Positions 41,769 to 52,860 are shown, counted from the stretch's first letter. The stretch: DNA of 64,000 nucleotides from Flammeovirgaceae bacterium (GCA_016712035.1 JADJRT010000005.1:124001-188000); one strand, 5' to 3'. A program made the numbers and translations. Notes: a model not told the origin generated them from the letters alone.

Positions 41769-44700
41769 ATGCGTCATTCCGGTGAAATAATTATCCACTT
41801 CGCTTTCGCTTCAATTATTATCTTTTGCTTGGTAAGCTGCCAAACCGAAGACCCCGATAAACGAATTAAACAAATTGAGCCCGGCAAGGCTGCTGCCATC
41901 GCTAAATCCATTGAGGCTACCGTCTCACCACAAATAGCTGCAGGGTTTACACTCAAACTTTGGGGAATCGATTCGCTGGTGGCCGATCCTGTTGCTATTG
42001 ATATTGATGATCACGGCAGGATTTACTACACCCGAACCAATCGTCAAAAAAATTCAGAGTTTGATATTCGAGGGCATCAGGATTGGGAGATTGAATCCAT
42101 CCAACTTCAATCGATAGAAGATAAGCGCGCCTTTCTTCATCGGATTCTGTCACCAGAAAATAGTAATAAAAATCTTTGGCTGGCCGATTTAAATGGAGAT
42201 GGCTCGCACGACTGGAAAGATTTAACGATTGAGAAAGAGCATGTCTATCGGGTGGAAGATATTTCGGGTGATGGTGTTGCTGATAAATCTCAATTAGTAG
42301 TCGAAGATTTTCATGACGAAGTAACAGACGCGGCTGGAGGAATATTAAAACATGGAAACGATCTCTTCGTAGATATTGGTCCGGATATGTGGCGCATTCA
42401 GGAAAATAAAGATGGCCTCGCAGAAAAAATAACTTCGATCTCCCATGGATATGGAATTCATGTCGGGTTTAGCGGCCATGGTATGTCTGGAATTGAAGTG
42501 GGACCCGAAGGGAAAATTTATTGGCAGATTGGTGACATCGGATTTAACGGTGTAGGTTCTGATGGAAAAAAATGGGAACATCCGAACAGTGGCGTAGTGG
42601 TACGCTCAAACCCCGATGGTAGCGACTTCGAAGTCTTTGCCTATGGCAATCGTAACACGCACGAATTTGTATTTGATGAATACGGAAACCTAATCAGCGA
42701 AGACAATGATGGCGATCACCCCGGTGAAAGCGAACGCCTTGTTTACATTGTGAATGGAGCCGACATTGGCTGGAGAACCAACTGGCAATTTGGTAAATAT
42801 GGTGATCCGGATAATAACTCGTACAAAGTATGGATGGATGAAAAAATGTATGTGCCGCGTTTTGAAGGGCAACCCGCTTACATATTACCCACCATTAAAA
42901 ATTTTGTGAATGGACCAACAGGCATGCTACAACCCCGGCACCGCATTAAGTAAAGAATACAAAAACACTTTTTTCATCGCGGAGTTTGTTGGAAATCCTA
43001 CACGCTCTGGCATTCATGCTTTTAAACTTAAACCGAAAGGCGCCAGCTTTGAATTTGTAGAATCGAATATGATTCTAAGCGGTATTCTGGCAACGGGTAT
43101 CGACTTTGGCCCAGACGGAGCGCTCTACCTCGCGGATTGGATTGATGGTTGGGGCACAAAGGATAGTGGAAGAATCTGGAAACTGGATGTTGATGAATCC
43201 AACACGGACGAACGCAAGAAAACGCAAGAACTCCTTGCGACAGATTTTTTGAAATACAAAGTTGAAACTCTTGGCGAACATTTGAAAAATCCGGATATGC
43301 GCGTTCGCCAAAAAGCACAATTCGAATTGGTAACACGTAAAGAGGATGGCCTTGAAATATTTAAAAAATATCTTCTTCAAAAGAAAATCAATTAGCGCGC
43401 GTACATGCCATTTGGGGAATCAGCCAGTTTGCACGCAAAGAATTAACCAATGCCGAATTACTTGTTCCCTACCTTACGGATAGCGATCCTGAAATTAGGG
43501 CACAAGCTGCAAAATGGATTGGTGATGTTCGGTATACCCAGGCAGGTGATCAATTAATTGCCTTATTGAATGATGAATTTAGTCGGGCCAGATTTTTTGC
43601 AGCCGAGGCCTTGGGAAGAATTGCTTACGAACCTGCAATAAATCCGCTTATCGAATTACTTGAATTCAATAATGATGTGGATGAATATATTCGCCATGCT
43701 GCCAGTTTAGCGTTAGCTCGAATTGGCAAACCTGAGCCTATCGTTGCTCTATCAACACATCATTCCCGGGCCGTTCGCATAGGTGGCGTGCTTGCCCTTA
43801 GGCGGATGCAAAATCCGGGCATTAAAAATTTTCTACAGGATAAAGACGAATTTATTGTAACCGAAACTGCTCGTGCAATCAATGATGATTTATCGATTGT
43901 GGAAGCACTACCTGCCTTAGGCGATGCGCTGAACGATTATCAATATTCACAAGAAGCTTTTGTTCGCAGAGCGATCAGTGCCAACCTACGGGTAGGTACC
44001 GATAAGGCAATGCAAAATCTGATTAACTACACGCAACACGAGGGCAGTCCCATGGCCATGCGCGTTGAAGCACTTGATGCACTAAGTACATGGGCTAAAC
44101 CTTCCGTGCTAGATCGTGTTGACGGAAGATATCGCGGAGTAATTACACGAGATCTGGCAACGGTACAAAATAAATCGGCCAGCATTGTTATTCCCTTATT
44201 AACAAATAAAGAATCGTTGTTGCGTCAACAAGCCGCCAAAACTATTGGTAAATTGAAAATGACACAGGCTTCTGAGCAACTGCTTACGCAATTCAAAAGA
44301 GAATCATCACCAGCGGTTCGTGTTGAAATTATTAGGGCACTGGCTTCGATTGAATACAAACCAATGGATGAACCGATTAAACTTGCTTTGGCAGATAAGG
44401 ATAAAAGCGTAAGAATTGTAGGGCTTGATTTACTAGGTAAGCTAGATGTGTCCCAAGAACTTATGGTTTCGTTATTGGCCGAAGTTATTAACACCCGAAC
44501 CAACGAAGAAAAGCAAGCAGCCATTACCACCCTGGGAGCTGTACCCATACAATTTTCGGAAAAATTATTTAATCAACTATTAACCAATCTGGAATCAGGC
44601 AAATTACCAGCCGAAGTCCAACTTGAGTTAGGCGATGCGATTGATAGTACGCATTCGCAAGCTTTAATCGATCGATATAAAAAGTTGAATCGAAACGCTT

Positions 44701-45167
44701 CAACCGACTCCTTAAAGGCCGCCTATGCCGGAAGTTTATTAGGTGGTGACCCAAGACGTGGAGCGGGGATATTTTGGGAACATCCTACCGCCCAATGTGT
44801 ACGGTGTCATTCCTACAATGACTATGGCGGGATAGCGGGGCCGCGCATCAATGGCGTTGCAAATCGACTTACACGTGAACAAATACTGGAATCTCTGATA
44901 GAGCCCAGTGAGCGTATTGCGGCAGGGTTTGGAATTGTCTCACTTGAACTAAAGAATAATAAAAAAATCAGCGGCATCATGCAGCAGGAAAAGTCTGATG
45001 GATTTATTTTGAAAATTGGAGATAAGCCCGATACCTTAATTTTGAAAACAGATATTCTAAGGCACACGTACTCCCCTTCCAGTATGCCCCCCATGCAATA
45101 TCTGCTAACCAAAAAAGAAATCCGGGATGTAGTAAGTTTTCTTGCCACGTTAAAAAGTGATGACTAA
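41769..45167 (+). CDS. PVC-type haem-binding CxxCH lipoprotein (propeller, HEAT repeats, cytochrome c), two frameshifts
   Basis: A large lipoprotein of about 1130 residues. The signal ends FCLVSC (cysteine near residue 22). A beta-propeller of the sorbosone/glucose dehydrogenase type follows (about 50-440, with GPEGKIYWQIGD and NRNTHEF), then some ten HEAT-like repeats (about 500-950), and a C-terminal cytochrome c domain with CVRCHSYNDYGG and the methionine region SPSSMPPMQYLL. Frame shifts at about 42926-42928 (one extra or two missing bases before YNPGTALS) and at the A run 43363-43368 (one missing). This architecture is known from Planctomycetes and Bacteroidota; electron transfer from carbohydrate oxidation is the usual inference, without proof. 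Confidence 0.85.
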
Positions 45168-45175
45168 ATAATTCG

Positions 45176-46033
45176 ATGCTGAAGCAAATTGCTTTTGTTA
45201 CCTATTCAAAGCAACCCGACTTTGCTGTAGATGATCAACCTCTTGCACAGTCTCTTGTATCCCTTGGGCATAGCGTAATACCCTTGGCCTGGGATGACGA
45301 ACTTGCTCCCTGGAACTCCTTTGATAAAATTATCCTTCGCTCGTGTTGGAACTATCACCTTCATCCTGACAAATTTCTAACGTGGCTTAGCTACATAGAA
45401 TCTCTTTCAACTATTATACATAATCCTGTGCGGGTAGTACGATGGAATCTGCATAAAAAATATTTACTGGAATTGTCACAGCAGGGTGCTACACTTCCGC
45501 CAACGGTGTGGGTTCAACAAAAATCTTCTATTAAGCTTTCTTTGATTTTAAATGAAAACGGTTGGAAAAGAGCAGTCGTAAAACCGGCTATCTCAGCTAC
45601 TGCACACAACACGTTTGTTACTACCGTAGAAGAAGCTATTCTTCATCAGAAATCTTTCATTGAGCAAGTACAACAAGGCGATGTACTCGTGCAACAATTT
45701 ATGACCGAGGTACAAGATGAAGGGGAATGGTCGCTCATCTTCTTTGATAAAAAATTCAGTCATGCCGTTTTGAAACGAGCACGCGTAAACGACTTTCGGG
45801 TTCAGGATAATTTTGGAGGAACGTATGCGGTCCTGGATCCGCCTCAACTTGCACTCGATCAAGCACACCAAATTCTTACGCTAATTCCTGAGCTCCTGCT
45901 TTATGCCCGGGTCGATGGAATTATTTCCCAGAATAAATTTCTTTTGATGGAGCTCGAACTCATCGAGCCCGTTCTTTTTTTAAGAGAAAGTAAAACCGCT
46001 ATTCATAACTTAGTTAAGGCAATCCTTAAATAA
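45176..46033 (+). CDS. ATP-grasp domain protein
   Basis: A 285-residue protein with the fold of glutathione-synthetase-like ATP-grasp enzymes. The N-terminal alpha/beta domain has IILRSCWNYHLHPDKF; the central domain has RAVVKPAISATAHNT (nucleotide-binding lysine), DVLVQQFMTEVQDEGEWSLIFF; the C-terminal LLMELELIEPVLFL supplies the metal-binding acidic residues. It begins eight bases after the CxxCH lipoprotein stop, so they may be co-transcribed. The group includes DcsG-like and RimK-like ligases that join a carboxylate to an amine, but the substrate here is unknown. Confidence 0.75.
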   Translation: MLKQIAFVTYSKQPDFAVDDQPLAQSLVSLGHSVIPLAWDDELAPWNSFDKIILRSCWNYHLHPDKFLTWLSYIESLSTIIHNPVRVVRWNLHKKYLLELSQQGATLPPTVWVQQKSSIKLSLILNENGWKRAVVKPAISATAHNTFVTTVEEAILHQKSFIEQVQQGDVLVQQFMTEVQDEGEWSLIFFDKKFSHAVLKRARVNDFRVQDNFGGTYAVLDPPQLALDQAHQILTLIPELLLYARVDGIISQNKFLLMELELIEPVLFLRESKTAIHNLVKAILK

Positions 46034-46135
46034 AAACTAACGAGTAGTAGTAAGCAATTAATTATTTTTTTACAAACAGATCACAGTCTTTAATTAATTG
46101 TCTAATATCGCTGGCTTTAATCTTTATACTACTGC

Positions 46136-47203
46136 ATGATTTCATCCGTAATACGCGCCACGGGTTCATATATCCCACAAAATAAAATTCTCAATGATGA
46201 TTTTTTAATTTCGGAGTTTTTCGAAAAAGATAATTCTCGTATAAAAAATAATAATTCAATCGTTGTTGAAAAATTCAAAGAGATAACCGGCATTGAAGAA
46301 AGACGCTATGCGGATGATAACCAACAAGCCTCTGACCTTGGCGCCTTAGCAGCCCAAGATGCACTGAATAGTTCAGGTGTTGATAAAGAATCGATCGACT
46401 ATATTATTGTTGCCCACAATTTTGGTGATGTATTGATTGACAGCAATCGCAGCAGCCTGGTACCTTCCTTGGCTTCGCGGGTAAAATTTCTTTTAAAGAT
46501 TAAGAATCCCGATTGCGTTGCCTACGATTTACCCTTTGGATGCCCAGGGTGGGTGGAGGGTATGATTCAGGCGAATTACTTTATTAAATCTGGCGATGCT
46601 AAACGATGCCTGGTTATCGGAACCGAGACTTTATCGCGGGTGATTGATCCCCATGATCGCGACTCGATGATTTATAGTGATGGAGCCGGTGCCGTAATTC
46701 TGGATGCTTCCAATGATCAGCGTGGCATTATTGCACACAAAACCCAAACACATGCGTACGCACATGCCATGTTGCTATTCATGGATCGCTCCAACTCGAC
46801 CAATCACCACACGTTGGATGATCTCTTCATTAAGATGAATGGTCGCAGAGTTTATGAGTTTGCCTTAAACCATGTGCCGCTTTTAATTAAAGAAATGCTC
46901 GATAAAGCCAAGGTGCCTCTTACCGAGATTAGTAAAGTGCTCATTCATCAGGCCAACGGTAAAATGGATGCGGCCATTTTACAAAGATTATTTAAATTAT
47001 ATGGGCAAGAAGCCCCGTGTGATAAATTAATGCCGATGACCATTTCGTGGCTGGGCAATAGCTCAGTGGCCACTATACCCACACTCCTTGATTTGATTCT
47101 AAAAAACAAATTTCCTGAGCAATCTATTCAACCAGGCAATAAAGTCGTTTTCGCATCGGTGGGTGCCGGTATGAATATCAATGCCATACTCTATCAATTT
47201 TAA
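46136..47203 (+). CDS. 3-oxoacyl-ACP synthase III (FabH-like)
   Basis: A 355-residue thiolase-fold enzyme, somewhat longer than E. coli FabH. The catalytic triad is visible: C136 in LPFGCPGWV, H271 in LIHQANGKMD and N308 in WLGNSSVATIPTLL. The middle has DRDSMIYSDGAGAVIL and the C-terminus VFASVGAGMNINAILY. It condenses an acyl-CoA starter with malonyl-ACP in fatty acid initiation or, as a paralogue, in another acyl pathway. Bacteroidota often carry several such genes and this one is not in a fab cluster, so I leave out a symbol. Confidence 0.85.
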   Translation: MISSVIRATGSYIPQNKILNDDFLISEFFEKDNSRIKNNNSIVVEKFKEITGIEERRYADDNQQASDLGALAAQDALNSSGVDKESIDYIIVAHNFGDVLIDSNRSSLVPSLASRVKFLLKIKNPDCVAYDLPFGCPGWVEGMIQANYFIKSGDAKRCLVIGTETLSRVIDPHDRDSMIYSDGAGAVILDASNDQRGIIAHKTQTHAYAHAMLLFMDRSNSTNHHTLDDLFIKMNGRRVYEFALNHVPLLIKEMLDKAKVPLTEISKVLIHQANGKMDAAILQRLFKLYGQEAPCDKLMPMTISWLGNSSVATIPTLLDLILKNKFPEQSIQPGNKVVFASVGAGMNINAILYQF

Positions 47204-47295
47204 TCCTAATTAAACCGCCATTCAGAGGGAGGCACGACCGAAGAAACCTTTGTTTTCACGAGAGCTTTCTAGAATTCCTATAATTAAATTATGCA

Positions 47296-48123
47296 CTACC
47301 GAAACAAGCTAAGTTGTTCAGATTTAAAGATTTTTTTCAGGTTGGGCAATCTTTCCGAAGCCCGAATATGATAGAGCTTAGTCTCCTTATCTCTTGGAGT
47401 AATTACAATTTCTGTGGTTCCGGCAACCGGATCAAATAAGTCTTTAACCTTTTTTGGCGTATTGTTATTGTTTGAAAGATGCGCTAAAAATAAGTGACTC
47501 ATATACGCAGGCCGATGCTGAAGAAACAAAGCTAATGCTTGCTTATTTGAAAGATGACCCAGACCTCCCCGAATTCTATTTTTCAGCGCATAGGGGTAGC
47601 CACCGTACTCCAACATATCTTCATCGTAATTGGCTTCTAAAAATGCAGCATGGCATTGGGCAAAACTATTAATCAAATGCTCGCAGGGTGTTCCTGTATC
47701 GGTAAAGAATCCAACCCGTACCTGTTCACTGGCAACAACAAAACTATACGGATCAGCCGCATCATGAAGTTTGGGGATTGGCGTAATAGAAAGATTGCCG
47801 AGCGTAATCGTTTTGTGCGCTTCAAAAGAATGATATAATGAATCTTCTAATTTCAATCTTCCCCGAAGCCGTGTTGCCTGTGTAATAAACACCGGAAGTT
47901 TATGTCTTTTGGAAAGTTTGGCTACGCCACCAATATGATCGCTATGTTCGTGCGTAATAAAGATTCCTCTCACTTTTTTCAGTGAAAGTCCCATTCGTTT
48001 CATTCGCTTTTCTGTTTCCCGACTGGAAATCCCCGCATCAATTAAAACAGCATCGTCACCATTCTCAACATAATAGCAATTTCCATTACTTCCCGAATTT
48101 AATGAGGCTACAATCAATGACAT
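47296..48123 (-). CDS. MBL-fold metallohydrolase (YycJ/WalJ-like)
   Basis: A 275-residue metallo-beta-lactamase-fold protein. The zinc motif is THEHSDHIGG near residue 56, the opening LNSGSNGNCYYVE is typical of the YycJ/WalJ subgroup, and later ligands include FFTDTG and HLSN. WalJ-like proteins act as 5'-3' exonucleases in some bacteria, but the subgroup is broad. Intact. It is convergent with the FabH-like gene; the gap between them contains a GGGAGGCACGACCGAAGAA stretch but no recognisable gene. Confidence 0.85.
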   Translation of the reverse strand: MSLIVASLNSGSNGNCYYVENGDDAVLIDAGISSRETEKRMKRMGLSLKKVRGIFITHEHSDHIGGVAKLSKRHKLPVFITQATRLRGRLKLEDSLYHSFEAHKTITLGNLSITPIPKLHDAADPYSFVVASEQVRVGFFTDTGTPCEHLINSFAQCHAAFLEANYDEDMLEYGGYPYALKNRIRGGLGHLSNKQALALFLQHRPAYMSHLFLAHLSNNNNTPKKVKDLFDPVAGTTEIVITPRDKETKLYHIRASERLPNLKKIFKSEQLSLFR

Positions 48124-48202
48124 GCCCGAAGGTAAAAAGAAAAATGAGTTACAGGACGAACGACCCTAATTTGAGTTTAAAAACCTAGCTAATAGATTAA
48201 GT

Positions 48203-49197
48203 CTATTTATCCTTAAGAATTGAAAGTGCCTCTGGATTTACGCAGGTTATCATTTTTCCATGCGTATAGAATTCTATAATATTCTCTGCGGCCAAACGAG
48301 CCATTCCATAACGTGCTTCTTCGGTGGCCGAACCAATGTGCGGAAGTACAGCCGCATTAGGCATCGATAACAGTGGATTACTCGGGAGCATCGGTTCAGG
48401 ATTGGTAACATCTAATCCGGTGCCCCATATCGTTTTTGTTCGCAAAGCCTCTGTTAAATCCTCCTCATTATGAACCCCACCCGCGAGGTATTAATGAAGA
48501 TGGCGTTTCTCTTCATCTTACTAAAACTTTCCTTATTGAAAATTCCCCGCGTTTCTGCACTTAAAACACTGTGAACAGAAAGCACATCACTTTCGCTTAG
48601 TAATTCCTCAAACGATACGTATCGGGCACCAAAAAGATTTTCAGCCTCTTCGTTGCGACTACGGTTATGATAAATAACATTCATCTTATAAGCTCCCTGG
48701 CAACGTTGTGCCATGACCATACCGATTCTTCCCATTCCAAAAATTCCCAACGTCTTACCACTGAGCTCAATGCCAAGATTTTTTAAAGGCTCAAATTTTT
48801 TCCATTGCCCTTGCCCGATAGTTTTATGGAGATAAAACATTTTCCGGGAAACCGCAATCATCAATCCAAACGCTACATCTGCGGTTGCCTCACTTAACAC
48901 ATCGGGCGTATTACTAACAGGAATGCCTGCATCTGTTGCAGCAGTTACATCGATGTTATCATACCCAACCGCAAATTGCGCAATTACGTCCAGGTGAGCA
49001 CATTCGTCAAAAAAAATTTGATTTAGATTATTTGACCCCAGTGATAGTAAGGCATTGACAGATTTAGCCTGTTCAATCAATTTGCGCTGGTTCATTGGCT
49101 CGTCACCTTGCCACACTATTACTTCAAAACCTGCCTCGGTTAGTAATTCATAGGCTATGTTTGGAATAACACGTGTAATAAGAATCTTCTTGGGCAT
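48203..49197 (-). CDS. D-2-hydroxyacid dehydrogenase, one frameshift
   Basis: An NAD(P)-dependent enzyme of the D-isomer 2-hydroxyacid family (glyoxylate/hydroxypyruvate reductase-like), about 331 residues. The Rossmann motif is LGIFGMGRIGMVMAQR (near residue 149), the catalytic residues are R in FINTSR-GG, E in GLDVTNPEP and H in LPHIGSATEEAR. One G is missing at the C run 48480-48482 (plus strand); the correct reading is SRGGVHNEEDLTEAL. I choose the ATG at 49197 (MPKKILITRV) over 49260 because homologues begin there. Confidence 0.85.
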
Positions 49198-49222
49198 TGC
49201 CTTAATCAAATAGATGTTTATA

Positions 49223-49265
49223 AAAAAACAGAGTGTGGTAAAGCTTAGTTGCCTCACCACACTCT
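49223..49265 (-). terminator. Terminator of the SusCD-protease operon
   Basis: AGAGTGTGGT (49230-49239) and ACCACACTCT (49256-49265) form a perfect 10-bp stem with a 16-base loop. On the minus strand the stem is followed by GTTTTTTTA. It lies about 48 bases after the last gene of the operon. Confidence 0.8.
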
Positions 49266-49312
49266 AAGTCAACGTTTATATCCTAAAAATTGTTCTGTCG
49301 AAACAAGAAGTT

Positions 49313-50389
49313 TTAAAATTGACGTCTGTATTTTTCAGGAAGCGTATGCCTTTTTAAGGATTTAATTGTATTTCCTCTATACAACGAATTAACAAACTCT
49401 CCGGTTGTGTTGATTGCCGTACGACTTCCAGAAAGTGGCGTTGTAATTTGAGTAAAATCCTGATACACACCCCCCACGTTTCTAAAGGTTTGAACAATTG
49501 CGGTAGGAATAGGAAGTTCAGAACCATCAATTGTTCCATTTTCATTTAGATCACCCCACTTATAGAGGTTGGCCAGTGTATAATTTCCAGTAAACTCCAG
49601 TCTTGAAATTTCAGGTTCAGCCACTCCATTAACCAGATCAATAAAAGTGGATGTAAAGGTCAGATTGTCGCGTGTACCATCATAGTAATTATATGTTAAA
49701 CCATACGCTGTATTGGTATAGTTCAAATCAAAAAATGTACCTATGAATGTTTTTGGTATAAAAGTAAATTCAAAATTATCCCCGAAGCTATGGAAAGCTG
49801 AACCCGTGACGATTCCATTATAATCTGTTGAAACGGTCGTTGGATTAGGGCCAATCCGGACAATTAAATCCATATCTACAAAGCCGTTGGTAGTGTTCGA
49901 TTCTAGCCATTCAAGTACAATAATCACTCCGTCTTCTTGCTCAAGAGTAAAGGTTGTAAGAAGGGAGGCCTCGAATAATACATTTACGTTGTCGACCTCG
50001 GTTACCGTTACAATGATCGTTTCATCATCTTCAATAACATCATCAGAATAAGGAATCAATGTAATATTTGCGGAAATCTCTCCCTGAGCAATTACAACTT
50101 TGTCATAATCGCCATCTACTTCGTAATCCGCATAGTCATTTTCAGTATCCGCACGAACATCATCCAACGCAGTGCCTGATAATTTAAATTTAACCGTAAT
50201 ATCCTCGGGAGCTGGCTTATCAAGCTTAATCTCAATTTGAATCTCTAAATCCGATTCTTTTGCAGAGCCTGTGGCTGAAGCAAAAGTCAGATTGAATTTC
50301 TCTGGTTCATCATCCTTACAAGATGTAAACGCAAGGCCAAAAGCTCCGAGTAGGACTAATGACATAAGGGATGTATAAATTTTCCGCAT
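49313..50389 (-). CDS. Calx-beta domain lipoprotein
   Basis: A surface or periplasmic lipoprotein of 358 residues. The ATG at 50389 begins a lipoprotein signal (MRKIYTSLMSLVLLGAFGLA, then FTSC with the lipid cysteine). A Calx-beta-like domain follows (about 30-135), with the acidic pattern VIEDDETIIVTVTEVDNVN that binds calcium in family members. The C-terminal two thirds are beta-rich with no recognised domain; an LNENGTIDGSELP stretch resembles a dockerin-like calcium loop. It is the last gene of the SusC/SusD operon, 73 bases after the metalloprotease gene. Confidence 0.7.
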   Translation of the reverse strand: MRKIYTSLMSLVLLGAFGLAFTSCKDDEPEKFNLTFASATGSAKESDLEIQIEIKLDKPAPEDITVKFKLSGTALDDVRADTENDYADYEVDGDYDKVVIAQGEISANITLIPYSDDVIEDDETIIVTVTEVDNVNVLFEASLLTTFTLEQEDGVIIVLEWLESNTTNGFVDMDLIVRIGPNPTTVSTDYNGIVTGSAFHSFGDNFEFTFIPKTFIGTFFDLNYTNTAYGLTYNYYDGTRDNLTFTSTFIDLVNGVAEPEISRLEFTGNYTLANLYKWGDLNENGTIDGSELPIPTAIVQTFRNVGGVYQDFTQITTPLSGSRTAINTTGEFVNSLYRGNTIKSLKRHTLPEKYRRQF

Positions 50390-50462
50390 AATCAATTTGT
50401 TAAATCTACCAATCAATAAAGTTAAATAATATCTTCCTCTTTCCAACGCGCACAGTCTGCGC

Positions 50463-52853
50463 TTATTGCTTCAACCATTTTTTGATAATAAGGTTATCGC
50501 CCATGGTTACCTGAATAATATACATTCCCTGAGGCACGCCTTCACTATTTAAAGTAATTTGAGATTGAGGGCCTGTTTTCTGAAATCGGGTTACCGGGAG
50601 GGCATCTTTACCCCAAAGCGAAATCATCCGTACAGATACTTCACCCAAGTAACCATTCTCAAGAGTCACATTTAATTTTCCTGTTCCCGGATTCGGATAA
50701 ACCTGAACATCTTCAGCCCGATACTCGTTCTTAACACCCACCACATTATCTCTTATGTAAATGGTGGTTTTGGCTTCTGTATTGCAAAGCGGTAATCCCG
50801 AACCGGTAGTGGTATACGTGGTTGTCTTAGTTGGTTTGACTACTAACTGGGGGCCTGCAAAATTATTTACTACACCATCATCCGAATTCCAAACAAATAT
50901 ACTGGCCCCTTTTCCATTGAGTATAACTTCCTCGCCTGGGTAAACCAATAATTTGGAAGCCGAAACCTGAACCGATGGATTCACGCCTACGATGGGCTTA
51001 ATCGACATAGCTATGTTTGCACCGAGTGCAATGGAATAAGGTGTCCATACTCCACTTTCATCCTTTAACCACGAAGTGGCGCTGTTGGCCTCTCCGTTTG
51101 CCGATGATGTAACTGCAACACTGTCTCCATCTGTATAATTCAACTCAACACCTATTTGAAAGGGTCTGCTGAAGACAGGAGTCTCGCGATCAAATACAAT
51201 GGACGTAACCCGATCGTTTGCCAAATCATCTTGAATCTGTTTTAGCAGTACAACTTTTTGCTCTACTACGGAGCCCGGTGCACTCTGCGGACCACGGGCA
51301 TTCCAAACCGTAATGGTCACGGTCGCATCTTCACTACTTGCATACACATATCCAAAATCAATCTCAACACCACTTACATACTCATAGCCTTGTATATTTT
51401 TAAAAAACTCTGATACCGCTTTTGTCTTCAAACTATTGTGACCGGTGAGATAACCGGTATAACTTCCAAATGTTGAAAGCGGCAGTACTAAAGGCGTATA
51501 GCCCGCAACAAAATTTGTTGCACTACTACAAAGTCCTTCTTCTGAAACCGTTACATAGCCAACTATTTCTTTTATCAAGGAAGGGCCTAATGAGTTGGTT
51601 GAAATTAAAGAAACCGTGTAGAGACCTGGAATATTATAATTTATTTTCGGATTGCGATCGGTAGAAGTAGCTGGATCGCCACCTTCAAACACCCATGCCC
51701 ATGACGTAGGGAAATTTGTGGAGAGGTCGTTGAAATTTATCTCACCCCCTTTTAAAACCAGTTGCTTATCGGATGTAAAATTAGCGGTTGGCACATCGGC
51801 TACTATCGGGCTACATAGGTTTGCATCAATTAAAGTTTTTCTGCGCGGACTCATTTCCATTACGGCCAATATGCGAGTCTTCTGGCCTTCGGTAAAAATA
51901 TTCATGCAGGCATCGTCCGAATAATCCATATAGTTTTGAACCATCGCCAGATTAATTCCATCACAACTTAATTTGTTCGTGGGGCAACCCCGGCTTTCAT
52001 TTCCTTGCCGGGGGGTATCAGCAACAAAATCATCGGCATTAGAAAGACAACTACTACCATCGCCCCATATATGTCGCAGTCCGAGCCAATGACCCGTTTC
52101 ATGCGAAAGCGTTCTTCCTTGATTATAGGGAGGTTGTTGAATCGGAAATCCATTACCAAAAGAAGTGTATTGAACCACTACGCCATCGGTCGAAGCAGGA
52201 CCACCCACAGGGTTTAATCCAGACAAACCTGATTGATCAGGAAATTGCGCGTATCCAAGTAGGTTGGCATCTGTGCCTCCGAATTTCAAAGTCCATACAT
52301 TGTAAAAGATGTTTGGATTCCAGATAGTGGTTGGCTTGAGTTGGTTTTCAATTTCATTGCGCGTCCAGAAAGCTTTATTTCCATTGTAGCGATGAATGCC
52401 GGGTTGAGCCAATACATTACCATTTTGATCAACAGGCGAAAGACAGAACTCAATTTCTATATCGGCACCAACCGGATTTGTGTTATAACCTGGTGTTCCC
52501 AACTTCTTTCGGAAGTCCTCATTCAAAACTTCAAGTTGAGATTGCACCTGTGCCTGACTAATATTTAATCCGGTACCAATGGCTTCTCCGTTATGAACAA
52601 CATGTACGATGATCGGAATAAATAATACTGTTCCTTGGGTCCGTAAACCTGCTGCTTTGCGTGCATTAATATCCCGGATTTTTAATTGCAATGCCTGTTC
52701 AAATTCATCGAGCGTACCCCGTTGTGGAAAGCGTGCCCGATTAATACTGTCTTGTTCCATCGTGCCGCACTCGCGTGGTGGCACACCTTGCCCGTTTGCA
52801 CTTTGAATTAAGGCAGTCACGCTTAAGAAGAAAAAAAGCAAGTTAACTTTCAT
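50463..52853 (-). CDS. Secreted M43-type zinc metalloprotease with PKD and T9SS sorting domains
   Basis: About 796 residues from the ATG at 52853, which begins a signal peptide (MKVNLLFFFLSVTALIQSANG). The catalytic domain has the extended zinc motif HETGHWLGLRH (first histidine H251) and a Met-turn NYMDYSDD, as in cytophagalysin/pappalysin-like (M43) enzymes. A PKD domain (about 365-445, PTANFTSDKQ then SWAWVFEGGDP) is followed by beta-rich regions. The C-terminus VQVYPNPGTGKLNV to IIKKWLKQ is a type A sorting domain for type IX secretion. It lies inside the SusC/SusD operon, suggesting it prepares peptides for the transporter. Confidence 0.85.
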   Translation of the reverse strand: MKVNLLFFFLSVTALIQSANGQGVPPRECGTMEQDSINRARFPQRGTLDEFEQALQLKIRDINARKAAGLRTQGTVLFIPIIVHVVHNGEAIGTGLNISQAQVQSQLEVLNEDFRKKLGTPGYNTNPVGADIEIEFCLSPVDQNGNVLAQPGIHRYNGNKAFWTRNEIENQLKPTTIWNPNIFYNVWTLKFGGTDANLLGYAQFPDQSGLSGLNPVGGPASTDGVVVQYTSFGNGFPIQQPPYNQGRTLSHETGHWLGLRHIWGDGSSCLSNADDFVADTPRQGNESRGCPTNKLSCDGINLAMVQNYMDYSDDACMNIFTEGQKTRILAVMEMSPRRKTLIDANLCSPIVADVPTANFTSDKQLVLKGGEINFNDLSTNFPTSWAWVFEGGDPATSTDRNPKINYNIPGLYTVSLISTNSLGPSLIKEIVGYVTVSEEGLCSSATNFVAGYTPLVLPLSTFGSYTGYLTGHNSLKTKAVSEFFKNIQGYEYVSGVEIDFGYVYASSEDATVTITVWNARGPQSAPGSVVEQKVVLLKQIQDDLANDRVTSIVFDRETPVFSRPFQIGVELNYTDGDSVAVTSSANGEANSATSWLKDESGVWTPYSIALGANIAMSIKPIVGVNPSVQVSASKLLVYPGEEVILNGKGASIFVWNSDDGVVNNFAGPQLVVKPTKTTTYTTTGSGLPLCNTEAKTTIYIRDNVVGVKNEYRAEDVQVYPNPGTGKLNVTLENGYLGEVSVRMISLWGKDALPVTRFQKTGPQSQITLNSEGVPQGMYIIQVTMGDNLIIKKWLKQ

Positions 52854-52860
52854 CCAATCA

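Noticed and set aside
47204..47295. Possible RNA gene or dispersed repeat in the gap with GGGAGGCACGACCGAAGAA
   Set aside because: I see only one copy in the window and no fold resembling a tRNA or known RNA. A genome-wide search would be needed to call it a repeat.
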